A stretch of DNA of 64,000 nt from UBA11400 sp964550435 (lineage in GTDB: Bacteria; Bacteroidota; Rhodothermia; Balneolales; HLUCCA01), in the NCBI GenBank assembly GCA_964550435.1, contig CAZJZI010000003.1, positions 1-64,000 of the forward strand, in the 5' to 3' direction. This document shows positions 43,246 through 49,783 of this stretch, piece by piece. The position numbers and the translations under genes were made by a program. The notes under the pieces are model-generated. The model worked only from the letters and a program-made list of their open reading frames with translations. It had not been told where the DNA came from and made no database searches. Every line of letters begins with the position of its first letter. Position 1 is the stretch's first letter.

Positions 43246-43323
43246 CGTGCACGAAGCGCCCAAAGTGCAGAGAGTACTGTAGTAGAGTGCTGCACTTCCT
43301 GCACCTTCTGACCTTCGTGCGCG
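43246..43323. repeat. Intergenic hairpin element, copy 1
   Basis: Imperfect inverted repeat of about 78 bases. The left arm runs cgtgcacgaagcgcccaaag and onwards; the right arm ends accttcgtgcgcg. Arms are about 30 bases with mismatches. It resembles the copies at 44461 and 51072 and lies between the S9 peptidase start and the acr3 stop. Confidence 0.75.
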
Positions 43324-43328
43324 AGGAT

Positions 43329-43380
43329 CTGCTCGCTCGCTGCCCTGCTCGCCCGCTTACTGCTTTCAGCTCCCCGCTTT
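43329..43380 (-). repeat. Heptamer array overlapping the acr3 stop codon
   Basis: Read on the minus strand, units aaagcgg, ggagctg, aaagcag, taagcgg and gcgagca follow one another. The acr3 stop TGA (43366-43368) lies inside the array and its last residues Lys-Ala-Gly-Ser are encoded by the repeat. Confidence 0.75.
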
Positions 43381-44403
43381 GTAATATCTGTCTTTTAGCC
43401 AAAACGACACCCGAACCAATAGAATCAGGGCGGGTACCTCGACCAAGGGACCAACAACACCGGCGAAAGCTTGTCCAGAGCTGAGTCCAAAGACGGCTAT
43501 GGCCACGGCAATGGCTAACTCGAAGTTGTTTCCGGCGGCGGTGAACGAAATAGCGGCGTTTTTATCGTACTCGGCACCCAAAGCTCGGCTCACAAAGAAT
43601 CCAATCAGGAACATCAAGGCGAAGTAAATCAACAACGGTATTGCGATACGAACGACATCCATCGGAATCTGTACGATGAGTTCTCCTTTTAGGGAGAACA
43701 TGACCAAAATGGTGAACAACAGTGCGATCAGGGTCATTGGAGAAATTGCCGGAATGAAGGTATTTTTGTACCAGTCTTCTCCCTTGGCGCGGACCAGAAT
43801 CAGGCGGGACAGAAACCCTGCCAGAAACGGGATCCCCAGATAAATGGCAACACTTTCGGCGATAGTGGCGATGGAAATATCTACGATCGCGCCGTCGAAT
43901 CCGAAATAAGGTGGGAGCACCGTGATGAAAATCCAGGCATAGAAACTGTACGCGAATACCTGAAATACACTGTTCAACGCGACCAATCCAGCGCCGTATT
44001 CACTGCTTCCTTCGGCGAGGTCATTCCAGACCAGAACCATGGCGATACAACGTGCGAGTCCGATCAGGATGAGTCCGACCATGTACTCGGGATAATCCTG
44101 CAAGAAAATCAGCGCCAAGGCAAACATCAGAACCGGACCAATGATCCAGTTCAGAACCAGTGAGATACTCAGAATCTTCACATTCTGAAAGACCTTAGGA
44201 AGTAGGGCGTAGTTTACCTTCGCCAGTGGGGGATACATCATGAGGATGAGTCCGATGGCGATGGGGATGTTGGTCGTACCTACATTGAACTGGTTGATGA
44301 TATCGGGAGTGGACGGGAAAAAGTGTCCGATTGCCACTCCGACGATCATCGCCAGGAAGATCCACAGGGTGAGGTATTGGTCAAGAAAGTTGAGTTTTTT
44401 CAT
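43366..44403 (-). CDS. acr3: ACR3-type arsenite efflux transporter
   Basis: Ten-helix inner-membrane carrier of 345 residues that expels arsenite. Typical are the N-terminus LNFLDQYLTLWIFLAMIVGVAIG, the conserved essential Cys in GLARCIAMVLVWNDLAEG, NSVFQVFAYSFYAWIF, and FTAAGNNFELAIAVAIAVFG. It is the last gene of an arsR-DUF6428-acr3 set on the minus strand. The ATG is preceded by seven G-rich heptamers and the stop codon is inside another heptamer array, so repeats bracket the gene tightly. Regulation by the nearby ArsR is expected. Confidence 0.96.
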   Translation of the reverse strand: MKKLNFLDQYLTLWIFLAMIVGVAIGHFFPSTPDIINQFNVGTTNIPIAIGLILMMYPPLAKVNYALLPKVFQNVKILSISLVLNWIIGPVLMFALALIFLQDYPEYMVGLILIGLARCIAMVLVWNDLAEGSSEYGAGLVALNSVFQVFAYSFYAWIFITVLPPYFGFDGAIVDISIATIAESVAIYLGIPFLAGFLSRLILVRAKGEDWYKNTFIPAISPMTLIALLFTILVMFSLKGELIVQIPMDVVRIAIPLLIYFALMFLIGFFVSRALGAEYDKNAAISFTAAGNNFELAIAVAIAVFGLSSGQAFAGVVGPLVEVPALILLVRVSFWLKDRYYKAGS

Positions 44404-44407
44404 AGCT

Positions 44408-44456
44408 GGGTAGTAGGGAGTGGGTAGTAGGGAGTGGGTAGTAGGAAGTGCGAAGT
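44408..44456 (+). repeat. G-rich heptamer array with quadruplex motif abutting the acr3 start codon
   Basis: Seven consecutive heptamers (gggtagt/agggagt alternating, then aggaagt and gcgaagt) begin four bases upstream of the acr3 ATG. Five GGG runs spaced by five, three, five and three bases (44408-44438) satisfy the usual G-quadruplex pattern; the G-rich strand is the template strand of acr3. Confidence 0.92.
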
Positions 44457-44460
44457 AGAG

Positions 44461-44543
44461 GCGCCCAAAGTTCAGTAAGGGCAGAGAGTACAGTGTTGAA
44501 TAAATCTACCAAACTGCCCTTCCTGAGCCTTCTGGACTTTGTG
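44461..44543. repeat. Intergenic hairpin element, copy 2
   Basis: Imperfect inverted repeat: left arm gcgcccaaagttcagtaagg and onwards, right arm ending gccttctggactttgtg. It is similar to copies 1 and 3 and again lies a few bases to the right of a heptamer array, between acr3 and the DUF6428 gene. Confidence 0.75.
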
Positions 44544-44562
44544 TACTCACGTTACGTGAGAG

Positions 44563-45039
44563 TTAGCAACACCCTGATTCTGGCGTGCAGCATGATCCTG
44601 CGCCGACCATCTGAAGCTCAGACAATGTAACCTTTTTCTTTGGTTCTGGTACACAGCAAGCTTCTTTAGCCAGGCAGTCTGTGAACATGCTTGTCAACAG
44701 AAAGTTGGTTCCATCGAATTCAACCGCATAGGTTTCGATGGTTTGCCCCTGATACTCAACCTGAACTTCGTAGTCACCGAGCTGGAGTTTTCGTTCGGAA
44801 AGTTCAATAATGTTAACGAGTTTTTCGGGGTGCAGACGGTGGTCGTAGTCGACCGAGTCCCACAGCTGAAAACTGATGACTTCTTCGGAACGAAGTGTAC
44901 CTCCGCAGTCTATGAAATGCTTGGTCACTTTACCGATTTCAGTCACGTGGAAGTGTCCGGGAACAAGTTCTCCGTTCGGGAGTTGGAATCCTATGGTTTG
45001 GAGTCCGGTTAGGGCTGATTTTATTTCTGAAAGTTTCAT
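44563..45039 (-). CDS. DUF6428 family protein of the arsenic operon
   Basis: A 158-residue soluble protein with the family N-terminus MKLSEIKSALTGLQTIGFQLPN and GHFHVTEIGKVTKHFIDCGG. Its biochemical role is unknown, but family members are typically encoded with arsR and acr3, as here. The C-terminus ends in a cysteine cluster (GSCCTPESGCC), preceded by ACCVPE, giving six Cys in the last 35 residues that could bind As(III). That function is inference. It lies between arsR and acr3 on the same strand, and its ATG is preceded by G-rich heptamers. Confidence 0.85.
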   Translation of the reverse strand: MKLSEIKSALTGLQTIGFQLPNGELVPGHFHVTEIGKVTKHFIDCGGTLRSEEVISFQLWDSVDYDHRLHPEKLVNIIELSERKLQLGDYEVQVEYQGQTIETYAVEFDGTNFLLTSMFTDCLAKEACCVPEPKKKVTLSELQMVGAGSCCTPESGCC

Positions 45040-45041
45040 AT

Positions 45042-45077
45042 TTAGGTAGTAGTTAGTGGGAAGTAGGTAGTAGGGAT
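45042..45077 (+). repeat. G-rich heptamer array abutting the DUF6428 start codon
   Basis: Five consecutive heptamers (ttaggta, gtagtta, gtgggaa, gtaggta, gtaggga) begin two bases upstream of the ATG of the leftward DUF6428 gene. Confidence 0.88.
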
Positions 45078-45082
45078 TTGTT

Positions 45083-45105
45083 GTGAGCGGCGAGCAGCGA
45101 GCAGA
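45083..45105 (+). repeat. GAGC-type heptamers
   Basis: Three heptamers (gtgagcg, gcgagca, gcgagca) directly follow the G-rich array. They are the family seen at stop codons at 26698 and 43329, but here in the opposite orientation relative to arsR. Confidence 0.65.
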
Positions 45106-45151
45106 ACCTGTCCACTGTCTTTAGTGCACTAAATTTGATTGGTCTTGCATG

Positions 45152-45191
45152 GCCGTTTACCGTTTTCAGTTTACGGCTGCTAAAAGCAGCC
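45152..45191 (-). repeat. Heptamers and small hairpin at the arsR stop codon
   Basis: A six-base hairpin, ggctgc/gcagcc with a five-base loop (45175-45191), touches the arsR stop codon. Downstream on the coding strand come heptamers of the type gtaaacg (45152-45179). No T run follows, so it is not a classical terminator. Confidence 0.55.
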
Positions 45192-45526
45192 TAACAGCAG
45201 GTTGGTCCACAACATGAGTTGATCTGATTAAACAGAGCAGTGAAATCGGAATGGATCTGATTCCAGCGTTCTGGATTGATACAGTAGTTGATCCGGGTTC
45301 CATCAATGGACCCCTGAATGATGCCAATATCCTTGAGCTCGCGCAAGTGTTGAGAAATGGTCGCCTGAGCGAGCCCAAGTTCATTGACCAGGTCGCTATT
45401 TATACAAGCATTGGTTTGTACCAGGTATTGCAATATTGCAACACGAGCCGGATGAGCGAACGCTTTGGCAGCCAACGCGACCGTGTTTTGTTCGTCGGTG
45501 AATAAATCTGTTCTTGTAACACCCAT
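45191..45526 (-). CDS. arsR: ArsR-family metalloregulator
   Basis: Winged-helix repressor of 111 residues. The HTH is in LVNELGLAQATISQHLRELKDIGII, followed by the wing GSIDGTRINYCINPERW. The tail ends INSCCGPTCC, placing four Cys within the last seven residues. Sensing As(III) through cysteines is the known mechanism in the family; here the clustered tail probably forms the site, unlike the CVC motif of the E. coli protein. It heads the arsR-DUF6428-acr3 set. ATTGCG-type motifs upstream may be its operator. Confidence 0.93.
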   Translation of the reverse strand: MGVTRTDLFTDEQNTVALAAKAFAHPARVAILQYLVQTNACINSDLVNELGLAQATISQHLRELKDIGIIQGSIDGTRINYCINPERWNQIHSDFTALFNQINSCCGPTCC

Positions 45527-45572
45527 CTGGGCCTCTTTTAAATTAATTCGTTGATTTTTATCTAATCATTCA

Positions 45573-45652
45573 TTGCAATTTCGCAACACATCAACAGGCA
45601 TTAGCGCATAGTATTGCGGTTCTGAATACTTAAACGATTATAATATCGCAAT
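45573..45652 (-). promoter_or_regulatory. arsR: Candidate arsR promoter and operator sites
   Basis: An imperfect dyad, ttgcaatttcgcaa (45573-45586), and two further ATTGCG-type motifs (45613-45619, 45645-45652) lie upstream of arsR. A perfect TATAAT on the minus strand (45637-45642) is the best -10; no good -35 is seen. Autoregulation is normal for ArsR, but these exact sites are a guess. Confidence 0.35.
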
Positions 45653-45679
45653 GTTACGATGGATTGAAATTAAATGCAA

Positions 45680-45710
45680 GCAGGTTGGTGGGAAAATCCC
45701 ACCAACCTGC
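45680..45710. repeat. Perfect 14-base inverted repeat
   Basis: gcaggttggtggga, three A, then its exact reverse complement. This is a very stable hairpin, but neither flank has a T run, so it is not an obvious terminator. It lies in the 469-base gap between arsR and the M28 gene. Confidence 0.7.
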
Positions 45711-45844
45711 TGAAAACGGTATACAAAAAACGGTAAACCGCCTTACAGATTAGTCTGTTACTGACCAAGATTTGCTGAGTAAGAGAAAGCTCACGGTGTT
45801 CGCAGAGAAAGTTGTTGCGCATGAGAATGCTTGAACATTTTCTC

Positions 45845-45902
45845 ACGGCGCAGCCGTCTTTCTCACTGGTGTAACCAGTCTTTCACAGGAGGCTACGCCT
45901 CC
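45845..45902 (+). repeat. Row of three mini-hairpins with three-base loops
   Basis: acggc/gccgt (45845-45857), actggt/accagt (45865-45879) and ggaggc/gcctcc (45888-45902) follow each other at about 21-base intervals, joined by similar ctttctc/ctttcaca links. Each loop is exactly three bases. Confidence 0.6.
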
Positions 45903-45904
45903 CT

Positions 45905-45945
45905 ACAAAAAAAAGGGACGAGCGAATCTCTCATCACTAGTCCCT
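45905..45945 (-). terminator. Probable terminator after the M28 peptidase gene (leftward)
   Basis: On the minus strand, agggac pairs with gtccct across a 20-base loop and is followed by nine T. The stem is short, so confidence is moderate. Confidence 0.6.
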
Positions 45946-45955
45946 CAACTCTATT

Positions 45956-45989
45956 CTGTGTACTACTGTGAACTGTGTTCTGTGTACTA
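45956..45989 (-). repeat. CACAG-type heptamers after the M28 stop codon
   Basis: On the minus strand, four tnnacag-like units (tacacag, aacacag, ttcacag, tacacag) begin six bases after the M28 stop codon. The related array at 51043 follows the namZ stop in the same sense. Confidence 0.7.
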
Positions 45990-45995
45990 AATTAC

Positions 45996-47657
45996 TTACT
46001 CTAGCTCCTCAAGCGCATTCAGTCGAGCTGCTTCGAACTCGTTGCCGGGCGTCCAGCTCATTTTCTCTGGAAGGTTTGCAATGCGGTAAGCTACGTTGAA
46101 ATAGAGTTTCAGGTCTTCAACGGTGCCGGACAAGTCCCACGTATCGTCGAAGTTGTCGAGTTGGGTATGGTAGCGTTGGCGCAGGTAGTCAGTTACCCAG
46201 TCGGCATGTCCTTCAGGCTTGTCGATGTATGTGGTTCCGGATTTCATATAGAGGGCAGGTACACCAACTTTTGCAAAGGAGAAGTGGTCGGACCGGTAGT
46301 AGAATCCCTGATCCGGTTGATTGTCAGGTACGACCTCACGGCCTTGTTTGGCTGCTTCTTCTTCTAGAATTGGATCGATATTGGTGCGTCCGTATCCGAT
46401 GGAAACGACGTCTTTGGTGCGTCCGAATACGCTGAGTATGTCAGTGTTGATGTTGGCAGACATCGATCCAGCAGGAACTGGTGGATTCAGGGCAAAATAC
46501 TTGGATCCTAGTAATCCAGACTCCTCGGCACCTACGGCAACGAACATCAGACTGCGTTTGACTTCGTCCTTAACTTGCATGAACGCGTTTGCCAGATTGA
46601 TCATGGCACTGATTCCACTAGCGTTGTCCATGGCTCCGTTATAGATAGAATCGCCTTCGAGTGGGGTTGGACTTATTCCCATGTGGTCGTGATGTGCAGA
46701 GAATACAACGTACTCGTCTTTGTAAATCGGATCAGCACCTTCCACGATTCCGACAACGTTTTTGGCTGTAATGGTACGATAGGTGGCACTTAAGTCGATG
46801 TTGGCACGGACATCCCCAAGCGATACGGGCAGAAAATCCGGACTATCGGCCGCGGCCATAAGTTCTTCGAGATTGAGTCCGGCGGTTTCAAAGAGCTGTA
46901 CACTGGCGCGTGATCCCAGCCATCCGGAGATTTGTGTAGGAGCACGTTCTTCTCCCTCTGGTACCAGGGTGAATCGCTCACGACCAAAGCTGTTGGCAAC
47001 TACTGCCCATGGATATCCTGCCGTTGGCGTAGTGTGTATGATTAGTACACCTGCTGCACCCAGTTCCTGTGCGATTTCGTATTTGTAGCTCCAGCGCCCG
47101 TAGTAGAGACGGGAGTTCCCGCGGAATCCGTTTTCGCCGTTGATCGGATTGCTGTTTTTCATGATGAGGATCTTTCCAGCTACATCCAGTCCTTTGTAGT
47201 CATCCCAGTTTTCCTCCGGAGCCACGATTCCGTATCCAACGAAGACCATCTCAGCGTTTTGGAGACTGACCGATGGCTGATCCAACGCTGGAGAAACGAC
47301 CAGTTCCATTCCATAAGGTACATTCATGACTTCGCGTCCACCACGTGTTATTCGAAGTGAAGTATTACGATCGGTAGTCTGACCTAAAACCGGTACGTCC
47401 TGAATCCAACTGTCACCGGGCATACCAGGTTTCAGACCCAGTCGTTCGAACTGTTCGATGATGTAATCGACGGTCATGTCCTCGCCCGGGGTAGCCGGTG
47501 CGCGCCCCATGAAACTGTCATCAGCGATAACCCGAACGTGCTCAGCAATCGACTCTTCGGTGATAGAATTCAGCGCCTGATCTACATTAGATTTAGGTGC
47601 GCAGGAAACGGCCATTAGTGTCGTGGCCAGGGCGATGCTCAAAATAGAGTATTTCAT
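45996..47657 (-). CDS. M28-family zinc peptidase with PA domain, lipoprotein
   Basis: Exported aminopeptidase-type enzyme of 553 residues. The lipoprotein signal ends TLMAVSC. A protease-associated domain (about 150-270) is inserted before the M28 catalytic domain, which has SAHHDHMGISP, GAMDNASGISAMINLA, VGAEESGLLGSKYFA and NTDILSVFG. It probably releases amino acids from peptides in the periplasm, like the S46 and S9 enzymes nearby. The frame is open 67 codons further upstream, but that stretch overlaps no plausible signal and includes the end of the next gene, so I start at ATG 47657. Confidence 0.93.
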   Translation of the reverse strand: MKYSILSIALATTLMAVSCAPKSNVDQALNSITEESIAEHVRVIADDSFMGRAPATPGEDMTVDYIIEQFERLGLKPGMPGDSWIQDVPVLGQTTDRNTSLRITRGGREVMNVPYGMELVVSPALDQPSVSLQNAEMVFVGYGIVAPEENWDDYKGLDVAGKILIMKNSNPINGENGFRGNSRLYYGRWSYKYEIAQELGAAGVLIIHTTPTAGYPWAVVANSFGRERFTLVPEGEERAPTQISGWLGSRASVQLFETAGLNLEELMAAADSPDFLPVSLGDVRANIDLSATYRTITAKNVVGIVEGADPIYKDEYVVFSAHHDHMGISPTPLEGDSIYNGAMDNASGISAMINLANAFMQVKDEVKRSLMFVAVGAEESGLLGSKYFALNPPVPAGSMSANINTDILSVFGRTKDVVSIGYGRTNIDPILEEEAAKQGREVVPDNQPDQGFYYRSDHFSFAKVGVPALYMKSGTTYIDKPEGHADWVTDYLRQRYHTQLDNFDDTWDLSGTVEDLKLYFNVAYRIANLPEKMSWTPGNEFEAARLNALEELE

Positions 47658-47785
47658 ACACATACAATTTATTAGAAATGAATGCCTTGTTTGGCAAAAT
47701 ATAAACCTCAGAATACGAAAATCGCCGTTGAAATTAAATAACACAACCGAAGCTCCGGGCCTTTTGAACTTCAAAGTTTGTAAAA

Positions 47786-48382
47786 TCAAGGAGTATGCTC
47801 TTTGATCCAGAAGGTGAGGTACTTTTCGGACTCTGTGTTTTCGTCGAGATCCTGCCATTTAAAGGTCGCCTTTAAATCCGGACGTTCAATGTAACCACGT
47901 TTCCTCCAAAAAGCATGAAGGGTTTTATATCCATCGGGTTTACGCGGATGATCGGCCGGGCGGTCTACGGCACAAAATGTTGTGAGGGTAAATCCAAGTC
48001 CAAGCGCATGTGACTCACGTTCTTTAAAAAACCGCACCCCGATGCCTTGTCCGCGGTACTGTTGAAGTAAAACGGATTCCCCGAAGTAGAAGTAGCTGCG
48101 TCGGTCCAGTCCAGCGGACTCAAACGGTCTCCAGACCATGGGATCCTCATCGGACATTGGCATTCCGGTCGATGCACCTACCACCTTGTCGCCATCCAAA
48201 GCCAGCACTACGACGGTTTTTTCTGAAGTCGTGTAGCGTTTCAGGTACTTCTGCTCGTAAGTGAACGATCCATCGTAGAGGTATGGAAATTCGCGGAACA
48301 CCGTAATTCTGAGCTCGGCAAGTGCATCGATGTATGGGAGTATCTCAGATCCTGTGAGGCTAATAATTCGAATGGAACTCAT
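47786..48382 (-). CDS. GNAT-family N-acetyltransferase
   Basis: Acetyl-CoA-dependent transferase of 198 residues. The CoA-binding segment VLLQQYRGQGIGVRFFKERESHA near 106-128 carries the R/Q-x-x-G-x-G/A signature, and VVVLALDGDKVVGASTGMP forms the preceding strands. The substrate is unknown. It is divergent from ndk and ends 128 bases before the M28 start. Confidence 0.88.
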   Translation of the reverse strand: MSSIRIISLTGSEILPYIDALAELRITVFREFPYLYDGSFTYEQKYLKRYTTSEKTVVVLALDGDKVVGASTGMPMSDEDPMVWRPFESAGLDRRSYFYFGESVLLQQYRGQGIGVRFFKERESHALGLGFTLTTFCAVDRPADHPRKPDGYKTLHAFWRKRGYIERPDLKATFKWQDLDENTESEKYLTFWIKEHTP

Positions 48383-48480
48383 TATCTGATTTTATTTGAA
48401 GATGAACGCTTCAGAAGTTCTGTATTTCTGCGTAAATTACGAGTCTCTAACCGACTTTTTAACACGAAAATTATTCTACA

Positions 48481-48912
48481 ATGGCTATCGAACGTACCCT
48501 TGCAATTCTCAAACCTGACTGTGTTCGCAAAAATCTCCAAGGCGCAGTACTTAAGCAAATCCAGGACGCTGGATTCAAAGTTTTGGCAACTAAAATGACC
48601 CGTCTGACCATGGACACTGCAGGTGGATTCTACGCGGTTCACCGTGAGCGTCCGTTTTACGGCGAGCTTTGCGAATTCATGAGCTCTGGCGCGTGCATGC
48701 CAATCGCTTTAGAAAAAGAAAACGCTATTGCTGACTTCCGTAAACTTATCGGTGCTACTAATCCAGCTCAAGCTGAAGAGGGAACTGTACGTCGTTTGTA
48801 TGCTGACAGCGTAGGCGAGAACATTGTTCACGGTTCTGACTCTGTCGAAAATGGCAAAATCGAAATCGCGTACTTCTTCGCTGAGTCTGAAATCATCGCC
48901 AACCAGGCCTAA
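48481..48912 (+). CDS. ndk: Nucleoside diphosphate kinase
   Basis: Transfers phosphate from ATP to other nucleoside diphosphates via a phospho-His. The 143 residues show AIERTLAILKPDCVRKNLQG at the start, FYGELCEFMSSGACMPIALEKENAI, and the active-site NIVHGSDSVENGKIEIAYFF with His at about 117. Length and spacing are standard. It is a single-gene unit with its own terminator; no Shine-Dalgarno site is visible. Confidence 0.97.
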   Translation: MAIERTLAILKPDCVRKNLQGAVLKQIQDAGFKVLATKMTRLTMDTAGGFYAVHRERPFYGELCEFMSSGACMPIALEKENAIADFRKLIGATNPAQAEEGTVRRLYADSVGENIVHGSDSVENGKIEIAYFFAESEIIANQA

Positions 48913-48943
48913 GACTCCTTTTTTCTTACAGACAATTCTGTGC

Positions 48944-48973
48944 AAAGGCAGCTGTGACCCAGCTGCCTTTTTT
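48944..48973 (+). terminator. Rho-independent terminator after ndk
   Basis: Perfect ten-base stem aaaggcagct/agctgccttt with a seven-base loop, then a T run. Confidence 0.94.
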
Positions 48974-48987
48974 GTTTTTACAAATTA

Positions 48988-49020
48988 ATTAGCTAATATT
49001 AGCTAATGTTAAAATTTAAC
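48988..49020. promoter_or_regulatory. Operator cluster of the toxin-antitoxin operon
   Basis: Two adjacent copies of the perfect palindrome attagctaat (48988-48997 and 48998-49007) are followed at once by a third palindrome, gttaaa-a-tttaac (49008-49020). They end 13 bases before the antitoxin ATG. Such sites are where Phd/YefM antitoxins usually bind to repress their own operon. Confidence 0.65.
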
Positions 49021-49033
49021 ATATCCTAAAACT

Positions 49034-49306
49034 ATGAACATACAATCTGATATAAAATTGGTGAATATGCATGAGGCGAAGTCTCAGTTATCGCGCTTGG
49101 TGCAGGAAGTATTGGATGGGCATCGTGTACGATTAGCCCGAAATGGGAAACCCGTGGTTGAGCTCAAAATAATAGACGATGAGGATATAATTCGTGTTCC
49201 AGGAACAATGGCTGGAAAAATTTGGGTTTCTGAGGATTTTGACGATTACACACCTGACATTCAGCAACTATTTGAAGGAAATGTCGAGGATGAATTACCT
49301 GATTGA
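49034..49306 (+). CDS. Phd/YefM-type antitoxin
   Basis: A 90-residue antitoxin. The N-terminal DNA-binding half reads VNMHEAKSQLSRLVQEVLDGHRVRLARNGKPVVEL, the usual Phd/YefM fold. The acidic C-terminal half (WVSEDFDDYTPDIQQLFEG) would neutralise the toxin. The toxin gene overlaps its last 17 bases. Tandem palindromes just upstream suggest autoregulation. Confidence 0.93.
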   Translation: MNIQSDIKLVNMHEAKSQLSRLVQEVLDGHRVRLARNGKPVVELKIIDDEDIIRVPGTMAGKIWVSEDFDDYTPDIQQLFEGNVEDELPD

Positions 49307-49664
49307 TACACATGTCCTGATATGGTGGCTGACAGATGATGCCCGTTTGAGTAAGGAAGTTAGAGATATTTTAACCTACAAACCTGTTTTCTGTAGCGTT
49401 GTATCCTTGTGGGAAGTAATTCTAAAGGCTGAAGCCGGAAAAATTAATGTTGCTGATTCATTCATTATGGAAGCAAAGGGGCAGGGGTTTGCGTGGTTGG
49501 AAGTTCAAGTGAATCACATAGAAGCATTACATCATTTGCCTCAATATCACAAAGATCCCTTCGACCGATTATTAATTGCGCAAGCTAAGGCAGAATGTCT
49601 TACACTAATTACCGCCGACAAACGCATCCAAAAGTATAATGTTCCAATTTTAAGACCATCTTAG
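49290..49664 (+). CDS. PIN-domain toxin (VapC-like, Sll0205 subgroup)
   Basis: Predicted endoribonuclease toxin of 124 residues. The PIN acidic residues are visible in YLIDTHVLIWWL (Asp 6), SVVSLWEVILKAE (Glu near 44), HKDPFDRLLIAQA (Asp pair near 90) and LITADKRIQKY (Asp near 110). ATG 49290 fits the conserved N-terminus; the frame is open further upstream only as a shadow inside the antitoxin gene. The 17-base overlap with the antitoxin indicates coupled translation. RNA target unknown. Confidence 0.93.
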   Translation: MNYLIDTHVLIWWLTDDARLSKEVRDILTYKPVFCSVVSLWEVILKAEAGKINVADSFIMEAKGQGFAWLEVQVNHIEALHHLPQYHKDPFDRLLIAQAKAECLTLITADKRIQKYNVPILRPS

Positions 49665-49783
49665 TGTTGGGGTACTAAGTGGTATTTATGCTTTCAAATT
49701 GATTTTTTTCTTTCCATTTTTGGGTAAACTCTAAGCCAGGCAATGAGTCCGAACGAGTTGAAAACCCCAAATTCCCCCCGTGT

